Source: Rhizobiaceae bacterium | Lineage (GTDB): Bacteria; Pseudomonadota; Alphaproteobacteria; Rhizobiales; Rhizobiaceae | Assembly: GCA_016793565.1 (NCBI GenBank) | Contig: JAEUMA010000003.1 | Location: 1-7,996 of the forward strand | Length of the DNA stretch: 7,996 bases | Direction of reading: 5' to 3' | In this document: positions 1 through 5,768 of the stretch, piece after piece | Position numbering within the stretch: the stretch's first letter is position 1 | How the letters are laid out: the number at the start of each line of letters is the position of its first letter | Made by a program: the position numbers and the translations under genes | The notes under the pieces: model-generated | What the model was told of the DNA's origin: nothing | Database searches by the model: none | The model's input: the letters and a program-made list of their open reading frames with translations, nothing else

Positions 1-150
1 TATTTTTCCAAGCGGATTTGCTTCCAGAAGGATCGGCGGGCTTTTGCCGGTGTCGACGACCACGGGTTCGACGGCGACGCCGGCATAGGCGGCGGCCATG
101 CGCACCTTGGCGCTGTATGGCGAGGCGGGGGCGTAGAGCAACTTGTGCAT
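1..150 (-). CDS. Glutathione S-transferase-like protein, N-terminal fragment (cut by window edge)
   Basis: Reading the minus strand from the ATG at 150-148 gives an open frame of exactly 50 codons that runs off the left edge without a stop. The peptide starts MHKLLYAPASPYSAKVRMAA and ends with NPLGKI. This is the pattern of a GST N-terminal thioredoxin-fold domain: a first beta strand, the loop SPYSAKVR (residues 10-17), where GSTs carry the Ser/Tyr/Cys that activates glutathione, and the NPLGK(I/V)P segment that comes just before the cis-proline. Such proteins are cytosolic and conjugate or reduce substrates with glutathione; the substrate cannot be told here. A weak purine-rich stretch (GAGA) lies about 7 nt before the ATG. 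The gene follows RNase T2 on the same strand with a 66-bp gap, so it may share its transcript or have its own promoter. The C-terminal helical domain is missing from the window, so the GST class is unknown. Confidence 0.8.
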   Translation of the reverse strand, partial: MHKLLYAPASPYSAKVRMAAAYAGVAVEPVVVDTGKSPPILLEANPLGKI

Positions 151-216
151 CTGTTTCTCTGATCTGTGGAGCGGCTAAGGCTAAAGAGGATGCGATGCGC
201 CCGCAAAGGGCCAGAA

Positions 217-1032
217 TCAGCGAACCGCTGGCATCAGGACGCGTCCGGCGCTGCAGCCGCGGCGATCCACTTCCGGGCAAGAGCGAAAACCCAGGTCTTT
301 GTCGAGGCAGATACGGACCTCCCGCATGTAGCGGCGGTCGCAGGTGACGGTGATCGCGTTCCGGCCGAGGCCCGGGTTGGCAGTCACGAAGGCGTTTTCC
401 AATTCCGGGGGGGAGATTTGGAGGTCGCCGCTGGGCGCGGCGAGCCGCGGCGGAACGACGATCTTCTCGCGCGCGGCGCGTAAGACGGCGAAATAGTCAG
501 ACTGGGAAAGTCCCGTACAGGTTCCATGCTTGCGCCATTCATAGCGGATCAGCCCCGCCGATGGCATGATGTCCATCAGGCCGCTGACCACGCCGCGCGA
601 GACGTCGCGATCGGCTGGATTGCAGTCCTCCGGAAAGCCGCGCTCGAACTGTGGCCAGAGGCCGTGCACCACAAATCCGTAGGGGCGCGTGCTGCCGCAT
701 TGCTGGCGGTTGGCGTCGTCGCCTTCGGCCGCGCAGTAGCTCGGAGACCAGGAAAGCGCCAGCACATAGAAGTCGAAGCCGCTGCCCTGCGGCACCGCAT
801 CGGCCTTCGCCCTGGAATGCGAGGTGGATATGTCGGCTACGGGTTCGGTGGAAGTCGCGGGCGCATCGCTGGCAGAATCGGGCTGGCAGCCAGCGAACGC
901 CAGTAAGGCGCCCGCCAGTGCGGCTATCGGAAGAAGGCGCGGCGCCAGGGAAGCAAGCGCCTCAGCGCAGAACGTTGCAGCGGCCGTTATAGACGAACCA
1001 GCGGTCGAAGCCCGACACGCAGAACTCGACAT
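217..1032 (-). CDS. RNase T2 family ribonuclease, exported (possible lipoprotein)
   Basis: Endoribonuclease of the T2 family, which cuts single-stranded RNA through a 2',3'-cyclic phosphate intermediate; bacterial members work in the periplasm or outside the cell. Both catalytic blocks are present: CAS I as HGLWPQ (residues 123-128, catalytic His123) and CAS II as EWRKHGTC (165-172, Glu165 and His169). The strand FDFYVLALSWSPSYC (86-100) opens the domain, and several cysteines (100, 112, 137, 172) suit disulfides of an exported enzyme. The N-terminus has a hydrophobic run LLPIAALAGALLAFAGC ending at Cys49, close to a lipobox although Phe sits at -3, followed by a Ser/Ala/Asp-rich linker to about residue 85. 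The only ATG upstream of the hydrophobic run is at 1032-1030. It gives an unusually long 32-residue n-region, has only a weak Shine-Dalgarno (GGGCGA), and overlaps the upstream gene by 71 bp in another frame. Initiation further in, at a rare CTG near 948, is possible. Family and catalytic residues are certain; the start is not. Confidence 0.93.
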   Translation of the reverse strand: MSSSACRASTAGSSITAAATFCAEALASLAPRLLPIAALAGALLAFAGCQPDSASDAPATSTEPVADISTSHSRAKADAVPQGSGFDFYVLALSWSPSYCAAEGDDANRQQCGSTRPYGFVVHGLWPQFERGFPEDCNPADRDVSRGVVSGLMDIMPSAGLIRYEWRKHGTCTGLSQSDYFAVLRAAREKIVVPPRLAAPSGDLQISPPELENAFVTANPGLGRNAITVTCDRRYMREVRICLDKDLGFRSCPEVDRRGCSAGRVLMPAVR

Positions 1033-1384
1033 TGTCGCCCATGCCGACGAAGCCCATACGGTCTTCCACCAGATAGAACACGGCGCGCTTCTGCCCGTCT
1101 GACAGCACGGCGCTTGCCGCGCAGTAGCGGCGGGCGATCGGGTGCATCTCGTCGAAGGGGATGTAGCGGCGTTCCTGAATGCGCTCGAACTCGGTGATCG
1201 CGACCTGCGGCAGGTTCGGCACGTGCTTCACCTGGTAGCGGAACTTGCTCTCGATGCGCGACAGGATGTGCGGATCGTCGCACAGGCGTGCCTCGCGATC
1301 CCATGACAGGGCAGGGCCGCTGAAAGCGAAGACCGATGCCAGCGCGGCCCAGGCGGCCACGAATATTGAAACGAACCGGCTCAT
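962..1384 (-). CDS. Small exported protein with four cysteines, function unknown
   Basis: A 140-residue protein that I do not recognise as a named family, though it resembles conserved hypothetical proteins of alphaproteobacteria. It begins MSRFVSIFVAAWAALASVFA, a typical Sec signal peptide (short basic start, hydrophobic core at about 5-20), with likely cleavage after ALS near residue 27. The mature part of roughly 113 residues carries exactly four cysteines (35, 88, 122, 136), enough for two disulfides, which suits a periplasmic protein, plus an aromatic C-terminus (FDRWFVYNG, 126-134). The ATG at 1384 was chosen over an in-frame ATG at 1450 because it has an excellent GGAGG Shine-Dalgarno 5 nt upstream and places the signal peptide at the N-terminus. 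Its end overlaps the long version of the RNase T2 frame by 71 bp, so the two are almost certainly co-transcribed and probably translationally coupled. A role linked to the RNase, such as partner, chaperone or inhibitor, is only inference from position. Confidence 0.8.
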   Translation of the reverse strand: MSRFVSIFVAAWAALASVFAFSGPALSWDREARLCDDPHILSRIESKFRYQVKHVPNLPQVAITEFERIQERRYIPFDEMHPIARRYCAASAVLSDGQKRAVFYLVEDRMGFVGMGDNVEFCVSGFDRWFVYNGRCNVLR

Positions 1385-1389
1385 CAGGC

Positions 1390-1394
1390 CCTCC
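1390..1394 (-). promoter_or_regulatory. Shine-Dalgarno GGAGG of the small exported protein
   Basis: Read on the minus strand, GGAGG is followed by GCCTG and then the ATG at 1384. This near-ideal 5-nt spacing decides the start codon in favour of 1384 rather than the in-frame ATG at 1450. Confidence 0.75.
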
Positions 1395-1419
1395 GGAACA
1401 CGCGGAACAACCCGCCACA

Positions 1420-1439
1420 CCACCAGGCGACTCTGGTGG
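1420..1439 (-). other. Perfect 7-bp inverted repeat between rlmJ and the next gene
   Basis: CCACCAG (1420-1426) and CTGGTGG (1433-1439) are exact reverse complements around a 6-nt loop. The element lies 15 nt past the rlmJ stop and upstream of the ribosome-binding site of the next minus-strand gene, in a 70-bp gap (1385-1454). In RNA it would form a GC-rich stem-loop. Neither side has a run of U, so it is not a standard intrinsic terminator. It could be an attenuating or stabilising hairpin, or chance in high-GC DNA. Confidence 0.35.
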
Positions 1440-1454
1440 CTTCCGGGCATCAGG

Positions 1455-2315
1455 TCAAGCGGCTGGTTGCTCGCCCGTCAACCTCTCTACAGCCCAACCA
1501 CCGCCGCCATCAATGGCCATCGCGCGATGAAGTGCCGGCAGGATGACGTTCATCTCGCTCTCCAGCACGAAAGGCGGATTGATCACCATCATTCCGCAGC
1601 CATCCAGTCTCGGCTCCGGCGAAGGGCTGCGGATTTCGAGACGGATGTCGACGATCTTCGGGATTCCGGCCGTCTTCAACGCCGCACGGAACGCTGCGAC
1701 CGCCTTTCGGTCCTTGATCGGGTACCAGAGCGCATAGATGCCGCCCGGCCAGCGCCGGTACGCCCGCGTCAGCCCCTGCGCCATGCGGCTGAACTCGCCG
1801 GCTTCCTCGAAAGGCGGGTCGATCAGCACCAGCCCCCGCTTTTCCTTCGGTGGAACATGCGCGCCCAGCGCCAGCCAGCCATCCAGCGCGATAATCCGGA
1901 TCTGGTGATCGCCGGCAAACCGTGTCCTCAGGGTCTCCGCGTCCTCGGGGTGGAGTTCCACCGCCGTCAGCCTGTCCTGCCTGCGCGCGAGATGGCGCGA
2001 CAGCCACGGCGAGCCGGGATAGCGCAGAAGCCCGCCTTCGGGATTCGCCGCGGCCACCGCCGCCAAGTAACGCTCCATCAATTGGCCGGCATCCCCTTGC
2101 GGCGGGTTCGCGGCCAGCCTGCCGATGCCATCGCGCCATTCGCCGGTTTTTTGCGCGGCCGGGGAAGTAAGATCGTATAGGCCGATGCCGGCGTGGGTAT
2201 CGATCACGCGGTAGGCAGCGTCCTTGCGCTGTAGATAGTCGACCAGCCGCGCCAGCACGGCATGCTTGACGACATCGGCGAAATTGCCGGCATGGAAGGC
2301 GTGGCGGTAGTTCAT
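1455..2315 (-). CDS. rlmJ: 23S rRNA (adenine(2030)-N(6))-methyltransferase RlmJ
   Basis: RlmJ transfers a methyl group from S-adenosylmethionine to N6 of A2030 (E. coli numbering) in 23S rRNA; it is a cytosolic housekeeping enzyme acting on rRNA before the large subunit is complete. The 286-residue product starts with the family hallmark MNYRHAFHAGNFADVVKHAV, including Lys18. It then has DTHAG (39-43) in the SAM-binding region, PGSP (100-103), DGW (145-147) and the catalytic motif DPPFE (166-170), the D/N-PP-Y/F signature of amino-methyltransferases. Length matches the family (about 280). An upstream in-frame ATG at 2351 would add 12 unconserved residues, so the start was placed at 2315, where the family begins; the ribosome site there is weak (CCGGA). 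It is the first gene of the minus-strand run and faces a divergent molybdoenzyme gene. The gap of 70 bp to the next gene allows co-transcription. Identification is firm; the RlmJ family name comes from the motifs, not a search. Confidence 0.95.
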   Translation of the reverse strand: MNYRHAFHAGNFADVVKHAVLARLVDYLQRKDAAYRVIDTHAGIGLYDLTSPAAQKTGEWRDGIGRLAANPPQGDAGQLMERYLAAVAAANPEGGLLRYPGSPWLSRHLARRQDRLTAVELHPEDAETLRTRFAGDHQIRIIALDGWLALGAHVPPKEKRGLVLIDPPFEEAGEFSRMAQGLTRAYRRWPGGIYALWYPIKDRKAVAAFRAALKTAGIPKIVDIRLEIRSPSPEPRLDGCGMMVINPPFVLESEMNVILPALHRAMAIDGGGGWAVERLTGEQPAA

Positions 2316-2408
2316 GGCGATCCGGACTACGGAAGCTTTGCGCGATCCCACGAAAGCAGCTAGGCCTCGCGTCTACACGCCGCCCCCAAGAAACGCTAGC
2401 ATTGCGCC
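2316..2408. promoter_or_regulatory. Divergent intergenic region, rlmJ / molybdopterin oxidoreductase
   Basis: These 93 bp separate the start codons of two genes read outward, so both promoters must lie here or within the opposite gene. I see no pair of hexamers good enough to name for rlmJ. For the plus-strand gene, TAGCAT (2397-2402) is a tolerable -10-like box, but it lies only 6 nt before the ATG and has no clear -35 partner. No strong inverted repeat or known operator is visible. Confidence 0.4.
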
Positions 2409-4517
2409 ATGAACGTTCACGCCAAACCTGCCATCGGTCACTCCGCCTGTCCGCACGACTGTCCCTCGACATGCGCGCTCGACGTTGAACTGCTGGGGCC
2501 CGGCCGGATCGGCCGGGTCCATGGCGCGAAGGACAACAGCTACACCGCCGGCGTGATCTGCGCCAAGGTCGCGCGTTACGCCGAGCGGATCCATCATCCG
2601 GGCCGTCTGCTGAAACCGATGGTGCGTGCGGGCGCCAAGGGCGACGGCGCCTGGAAGGAAGCGAGTTGGGAAGCTGCGCTAGACCTTGTGGCGGAAAAAT
2701 TCCTCGCCGCCGAGGCGAAGCACGGCAGCGAGGCGGTTTGGCCGTATTACTACGCCGGCACGATGGGGCTGGTACAGCGCGACTCCATCCACAGGCTGCG
2801 CCACGCCAAGAAATATTCCAACCAGTTCGACAGTTTCTGCACGAACCTCGCCTGGACCGGCTACGCCATGGGCACCGGTGCACTGCGCGGTCCCGATCCA
2901 CGCGAAATGGCCAAATCCAACTGCATCGTCATATGGGGCACCAACGCCGTGGTGACCCAAGTCAACGTGATGACGCACGCTGTGCGCGCCCGCAAGGAGC
3001 GCGGCGCCAAGATCGTGGTCATCGACGTCTACGAGAACGCGACGATGAAACAGGCCGACATGGGCTTGGTTCTGAAACCGGGAACCGACGGCGCGCTCGC
3101 CTGCGCGGTCATGCATGTCCTGTTCCGCGACGATCTCGCCGACCGCGCCTATCTCGCCCGGTACACCGATGATCCGGTGGGGCTGGAGGCGCATTTGGCG
3201 GATCGCACGCCACAATGGGCTGCGGCGATAACCGGCCTTTCGGTCGAGCAGATCGAAGCTTTCGCCCATCTGGTCGGAAAGACGAAGCGCAGCTTCTTCC
3301 GCCTCGGCTACGGCTTCACCCGCCAGCGAAATGGGGCGGTGAACATGCATGCGGCGCTGTCTATAGCGTCGGTCACCGGCTGCTGGCAGTATGAGGGGGG
3401 CGGCGCATTCCATTCCAACGCGGCCATCTTCAAGATGGACAAGACGCTGGTCGAAGGCCGCCGGCTGGCGGACCCTCGTATCCGCCATCTCGACCAATCC
3501 AAGATCGGCAGGGTTCTCACCGGGGATCCCGAAGCGCTCTACGGCGGGCCACCGGTGGCCGCCATGCTGTTCCAGAATACCAATCCGGCCAATGTCGCGC
3601 CTGAGCAGCGGCTGGTGCGGCAGGGGCTGCTGCGAGACGACCTGTTCACCTGCGTGCACGAACAGTTCATGACCGATACCGCGAAGCTCGCGGACGTCGT
3701 GCTGCCCGCCACCATGTTTCTCGAGCATGACGACATTTACCGGGGCGGCGGCAACCAGCATATCTTGCTCGGTCCCAAGCTGGTCGATGCGCCGGAAGGC
3801 CCGCGGCCGAACATCCACGTGATAGACGAACTCGCGGGACGCCTCGGCGTCGGCGAGATGCCCGGCTTTGGCCTCAGCGCGCGCGAACATATCGACTTCA
3901 TGCTGGGCAAGCTCGGTTTAGGTGACTTCGATACGTTCCAGGTGGAGCGCTGGACCGACGTCCAGCCGGACTTCGAGACGGCGCATTATCTTGACGGCTT
4001 CGCACATCGCGACGGAAAGTTCCGGTTCCGTCCGGACTGGACGGGACAGATAGCACCCAACAGGCCGCCGAAATCGATGGGGCCGCAGGGGGATTGCGGT
4101 CGCCTGCCCGATTTTCCCGATCATGTCGAACTGATCGAATCGGCAGATGCAAACCACCCATTCCGGTTGACGACATCCCCGGCGCGGAATTTTCTCAACT
4201 CCACCTTCGCCGAAACGCCGACGTCGCAAAAGCGCGAGGGGCGGCCCGAACTGCTGATCCATCCGCACGATGCCGCCGGCCTGGGCGTATCCGATGGGTC
4301 GCGCGTCGAGGTGGGCAACATGCGCGGCGAACTGGTGCTGCATGCCAGGCTGTTCGACGGCGTGCTCCGCGGGGTGGTGATCGCGGAGGGAATCTGGCCC
4401 AACAATGCGCATGAACGGGGCGAGGGCATCAATATCCTGGTCGGCGCCGACGCTGCCGCGCCTTACGGCGGAGCGGCCTTCCACGACACCAAGGTATGGG
4501 TGCGGCCCGCTGTGTAA
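2409..4517 (+). CDS. Molybdopterin-dependent oxidoreductase (DMSO reductase superfamily), substrate unknown
   Basis: A 702-residue catalytic subunit of the COG0243 type, which binds Mo (or W) through two molybdopterin guanine dinucleotides and passes electrons by a [4Fe-4S] cluster. The N-terminal cluster motif is complete: Cys14-x3-Cys18-x3-Cys22-x28-Cys51, followed by Lys53, the position often involved in electron transfer to the pterin. The catalytic domain spans about 65-480 with LKPGTDGAL (222-230), NTNP (390-393) and ADVVLPA (428-434). The C-terminal dinucleotide-binding domain begins near His583 (HPFRLTTSPARNF). Cys144, in NQFDSFCTN, is in the right place to be the protein ligand of Mo, as Cys or Sec is in Nap and formate dehydrogenases; this is inference. 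There is no twin-arginine signal, so it is cytoplasmic. No Fe-S, membrane or chaperone subunit gene adjoins it, so its partner and substrate are unknown. Relatives include formate dehydrogenase, thiosulfate reductase and pyrogallol transhydroxylase. The ATG has no clear Shine-Dalgarno, but the conserved SACPHDCPSTC motif follows directly, as in the family. Confidence 0.9.
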   Translation: MNVHAKPAIGHSACPHDCPSTCALDVELLGPGRIGRVHGAKDNSYTAGVICAKVARYAERIHHPGRLLKPMVRAGAKGDGAWKEASWEAALDLVAEKFLAAEAKHGSEAVWPYYYAGTMGLVQRDSIHRLRHAKKYSNQFDSFCTNLAWTGYAMGTGALRGPDPREMAKSNCIVIWGTNAVVTQVNVMTHAVRARKERGAKIVVIDVYENATMKQADMGLVLKPGTDGALACAVMHVLFRDDLADRAYLARYTDDPVGLEAHLADRTPQWAAAITGLSVEQIEAFAHLVGKTKRSFFRLGYGFTRQRNGAVNMHAALSIASVTGCWQYEGGGAFHSNAAIFKMDKTLVEGRRLADPRIRHLDQSKIGRVLTGDPEALYGGPPVAAMLFQNTNPANVAPEQRLVRQGLLRDDLFTCVHEQFMTDTAKLADVVLPATMFLEHDDIYRGGGNQHILLGPKLVDAPEGPRPNIHVIDELAGRLGVGEMPGFGLSAREHIDFMLGKLGLGDFDTFQVERWTDVQPDFETAHYLDGFAHRDGKFRFRPDWTGQIAPNRPPKSMGPQGDCGRLPDFPDHVELIESADANHPFRLTTSPARNFLNSTFAETPTSQKREGRPELLIHPHDAAGLGVSDGSRVEVGNMRGELVLHARLFDGVLRGVVIAEGIWPNNAHERGEGINILVGADAAAPYGGAAFHDTKVWVRPAV

Positions 4518-4525
4518 CGGACGTT

Positions 4526-5155
4526 TCAGCTGCTGGTCAGGGAGACCACAAGGTTTACGGCCGCGGCAACCAGAACCGTATTGAAGAAGTATGACACCAC
4601 CGCGTGCATGAGATTGAATTTGCGCATGCCGGTGGTGGTGATCGAGACGTCCGACGTCTGCGCGGTCATGCCCGTGACAAAGCCGAAATAGAGGAAATCG
4701 TAGCCGCAAGGCTCTCCCTCGCCGGGAAAATCCAGGCCACGGCTGGCGTCGCCCTGGTCGCCCCAGTAGAGATGCGCGTAATGCATCGACGACATCGTGT
4801 GCACCGTCGCCCAGGCGAGAGCGACCGACATCAGCGACAGGGTTAGCGGAATCCGCCCTGGCGCCTGGCTGCCGTTGATGAGCACGAACAGCGAACCCAC
4901 CGCCACTGCTACCGCGAGCAGCGTGACCCCGAAGATCACCGCGACGGGTTCGTCGGCGCGCGCGGCGTGCCGCTTGAGGAATTCCGCGGAAAGGCGCGGG
5001 ATCTTGATCGCGGTGAGAACGAGGTAGACCATGAAGAAGATGTTCGCGCTGACGGTGATGGCCAGCTTGGGAATGAGCCACCAAGCGACCGGAAAGGCGG
5101 CTGCGGCGCAAAGTACGGCGGCATAGAAGGCGAGGTGTCGTCCGAAGGCCCTCAT
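4526..5155 (-). CDS. DUF1345 family inner-membrane protein
   Basis: A 209-residue multi-pass membrane protein matching the DUF1345 family by its conserved stretches: HYAHLYW (125-131), GLDFPGEGEP (140-149), DFLYFGF (153-159) and GMTAQTSDV (162-170). Hydrophobic segments suited to membrane helices lie at about 8-28, 31-50, 70-93, 103-124 and 183-206, with the conserved polar block between the last two and possibly one further re-entrant or membrane segment at 153-168. The family has no established biochemical role that I know of. The ATG at 5155 overlaps the stop of the upstream DUF188 gene in an ATGA arrangement, and a GGAG lies 8 nt before it inside that gene, so translation of the two is probably coupled. 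Its stop lies 8 bp from that of the converging molybdoenzyme gene. Family assignment is strong; function unknown. Confidence 0.9.
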   Translation of the reverse strand: MRAFGRHLAFYAAVLCAAAAFPVAWWLIPKLAITVSANIFFMVYLVLTAIKIPRLSAEFLKRHAARADEPVAVIFGVTLLAVAVAVGSLFVLINGSQAPGRIPLTLSLMSVALAWATVHTMSSMHYAHLYWGDQGDASRGLDFPGEGEPCGYDFLYFGFVTGMTAQTSDVSITTTGMRKFNLMHAVVSYFFNTVLVAAAVNLVVSLTSS

Positions 5156-5661
5156 GAGGCTGGCTCCGCTCGCGCCTTGATGGCCCGCCGCGTGGCGAGG
5201 TCGAGAGCGCTCAAGAAGCGGGAGCGGTCCTCGCGGGAGAAGCTGGCGTTATAACCGCGGTCTTCGCCTGTTTCGCGCAGATGCTGGCGCAGATCGCGCA
5301 TCGCGACGGCCATCCCGATCGTCTCCTTCGTGAAAAGCCGGCCCGTCGGCCCCATCACATGCGCACCAAGCGCGACCGAACGCGCCGCCAGCGGGACGTC
5401 GGCGGTGACCACGATGTCGTCCGCCCTGACGTTCTCGACGATCCAGTCGTCGGCGGCGTCGACGCCTTTCGATACGACGACGTTGCGCACCATGGGATCG
5501 CGCGAAGGGCGCAGGCCGCCGTTAGACACGTAGACGATGACCAGGCCATGCCGTTCCGCCACCGTGGCGGCCTCGGCCTTGACCGGGCAAGCGTCGGCAT
5601 CGACATAGATGATGGGCGGTGGTGGAGATTGGTGTTCGGCGTCGTTCATGATCTGCTGCAT
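5152..5661 (-). CDS. YaiI/YqxD family protein (DUF188, UPF0178)
   Basis: A 169-residue cytosolic protein of the widespread YaiI/YqxD family. Visible signatures are IIYVDADACPVK (17-28, with Asp21 and Asp23), VSNGG (45-49), the acidic DAADDWI stretch (68-74), TADVPLA (87-93), the GRLFTKETIG segment (107-116) and the C-terminal DRSRFLSALD (145-154). As I recall, the family is grouped with PIN-like folds, and the spaced aspartates (21, 23, 71, 72, 89) would suit a metal-binding nuclease-like site; no activity is firmly known. Three in-frame ATGs compete. The one at 5661 was chosen because GGGA lies 6 nt upstream, while the one at 5649 has no ribosome site, and that at 5712 would add 17 residues unlike the family. 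It is the first gene of a two-gene unit with the DUF1345 gene (4-nt overlap) and is divergent from dnaE. Confidence 0.92.
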   Translation of the reverse strand: MQQIMNDAEHQSPPPPIIYVDADACPVKAEAATVAERHGLVIVYVSNGGLRPSRDPMVRNVVVSKGVDAADDWIVENVRADDIVVTADVPLAARSVALGAHVMGPTGRLFTKETIGMAVAMRDLRQHLRETGEDRGYNASFSREDRSRFLSALDLATRRAIKARAEPAS

Positions 5662-5768
5662 ATCAAGTCCCGCGATGCCTGTGCAGGGGCAGTCTTGCCG
5701 CTGGACTTGCAACGGACCGGCGCCAACAATGGACGCCGGACCTGGAATCGGGAAAGGACGAAGTGAGC
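5662..5768. promoter_or_regulatory. Divergent intergenic region, DUF188 gene / dnaE
   Basis: About 107 bp between divergent start codons, expected to hold the promoter of dnaE and that of the DUF188-DUF1345 pair. A perfect 6-bp inverted repeat, CCGGCG (5717-5722) and CGCCGG (5734-5739), surrounds an 11-nt AT-richer loop and would lie in or near the dnaE leader. I cannot name a convincing -35/-10 pair for either direction. The end of the region carries the dnaE ribosome site AAAGGA (5753-5758). Confidence 0.4.
5753..5758 (+). promoter_or_regulatory. Shine-Dalgarno AAAGGA of dnaE
   Basis: AAAGGA lies 10 nt before the ATG at 5769, a good aligned spacing for AGGAGG pairing, but only 4 nt before an in-frame GTG at 5763. 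It therefore favours the ATG as the dnaE start; the alternative changes the protein by only two residues. Confidence 0.55.

Noticed and set aside
191..207. Possible terminator hairpin GCCC-N5-GGGC between RNase T2 and the GST-like gene
   Set aside because: The stem is only 4 bp and no T-run follows on either strand.
1385..1450. Extended start of the small exported protein at 1450
   Set aside because: It would put 22 residues before the signal peptide and bury the strong GGAGG site inside the coding region.
1510..2901. Minus-strand open frame of 463 codons spanning rlmJ and the start of the molybdoenzyme gene
   Set aside because: It crosses two real genes, and its translation is Arg/Pro/Ser-rich with no domain; a frame shadow.
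2679..3890. Long minus-strand open frame of about 400 codons
   Set aside because: It lies wholly opposite the well-supported molybdoenzyme gene, has no recognisable motif, and is the kind of shadow frame expected in high-GC DNA.
3918..5111. Minus-strand open frame of 397 codons over DUF1345 and the molybdoenzyme 3' end
   Set aside because: It is out of frame with DUF1345 and antisense to the molybdoenzyme, with an Arg-rich composition.
5662..5712. Extended start of the DUF188 protein at 5712
   Set aside because: The extra 17 residues look unlike the family, and the ATG at 5661 has its own GGGA site 6 nt upstream.
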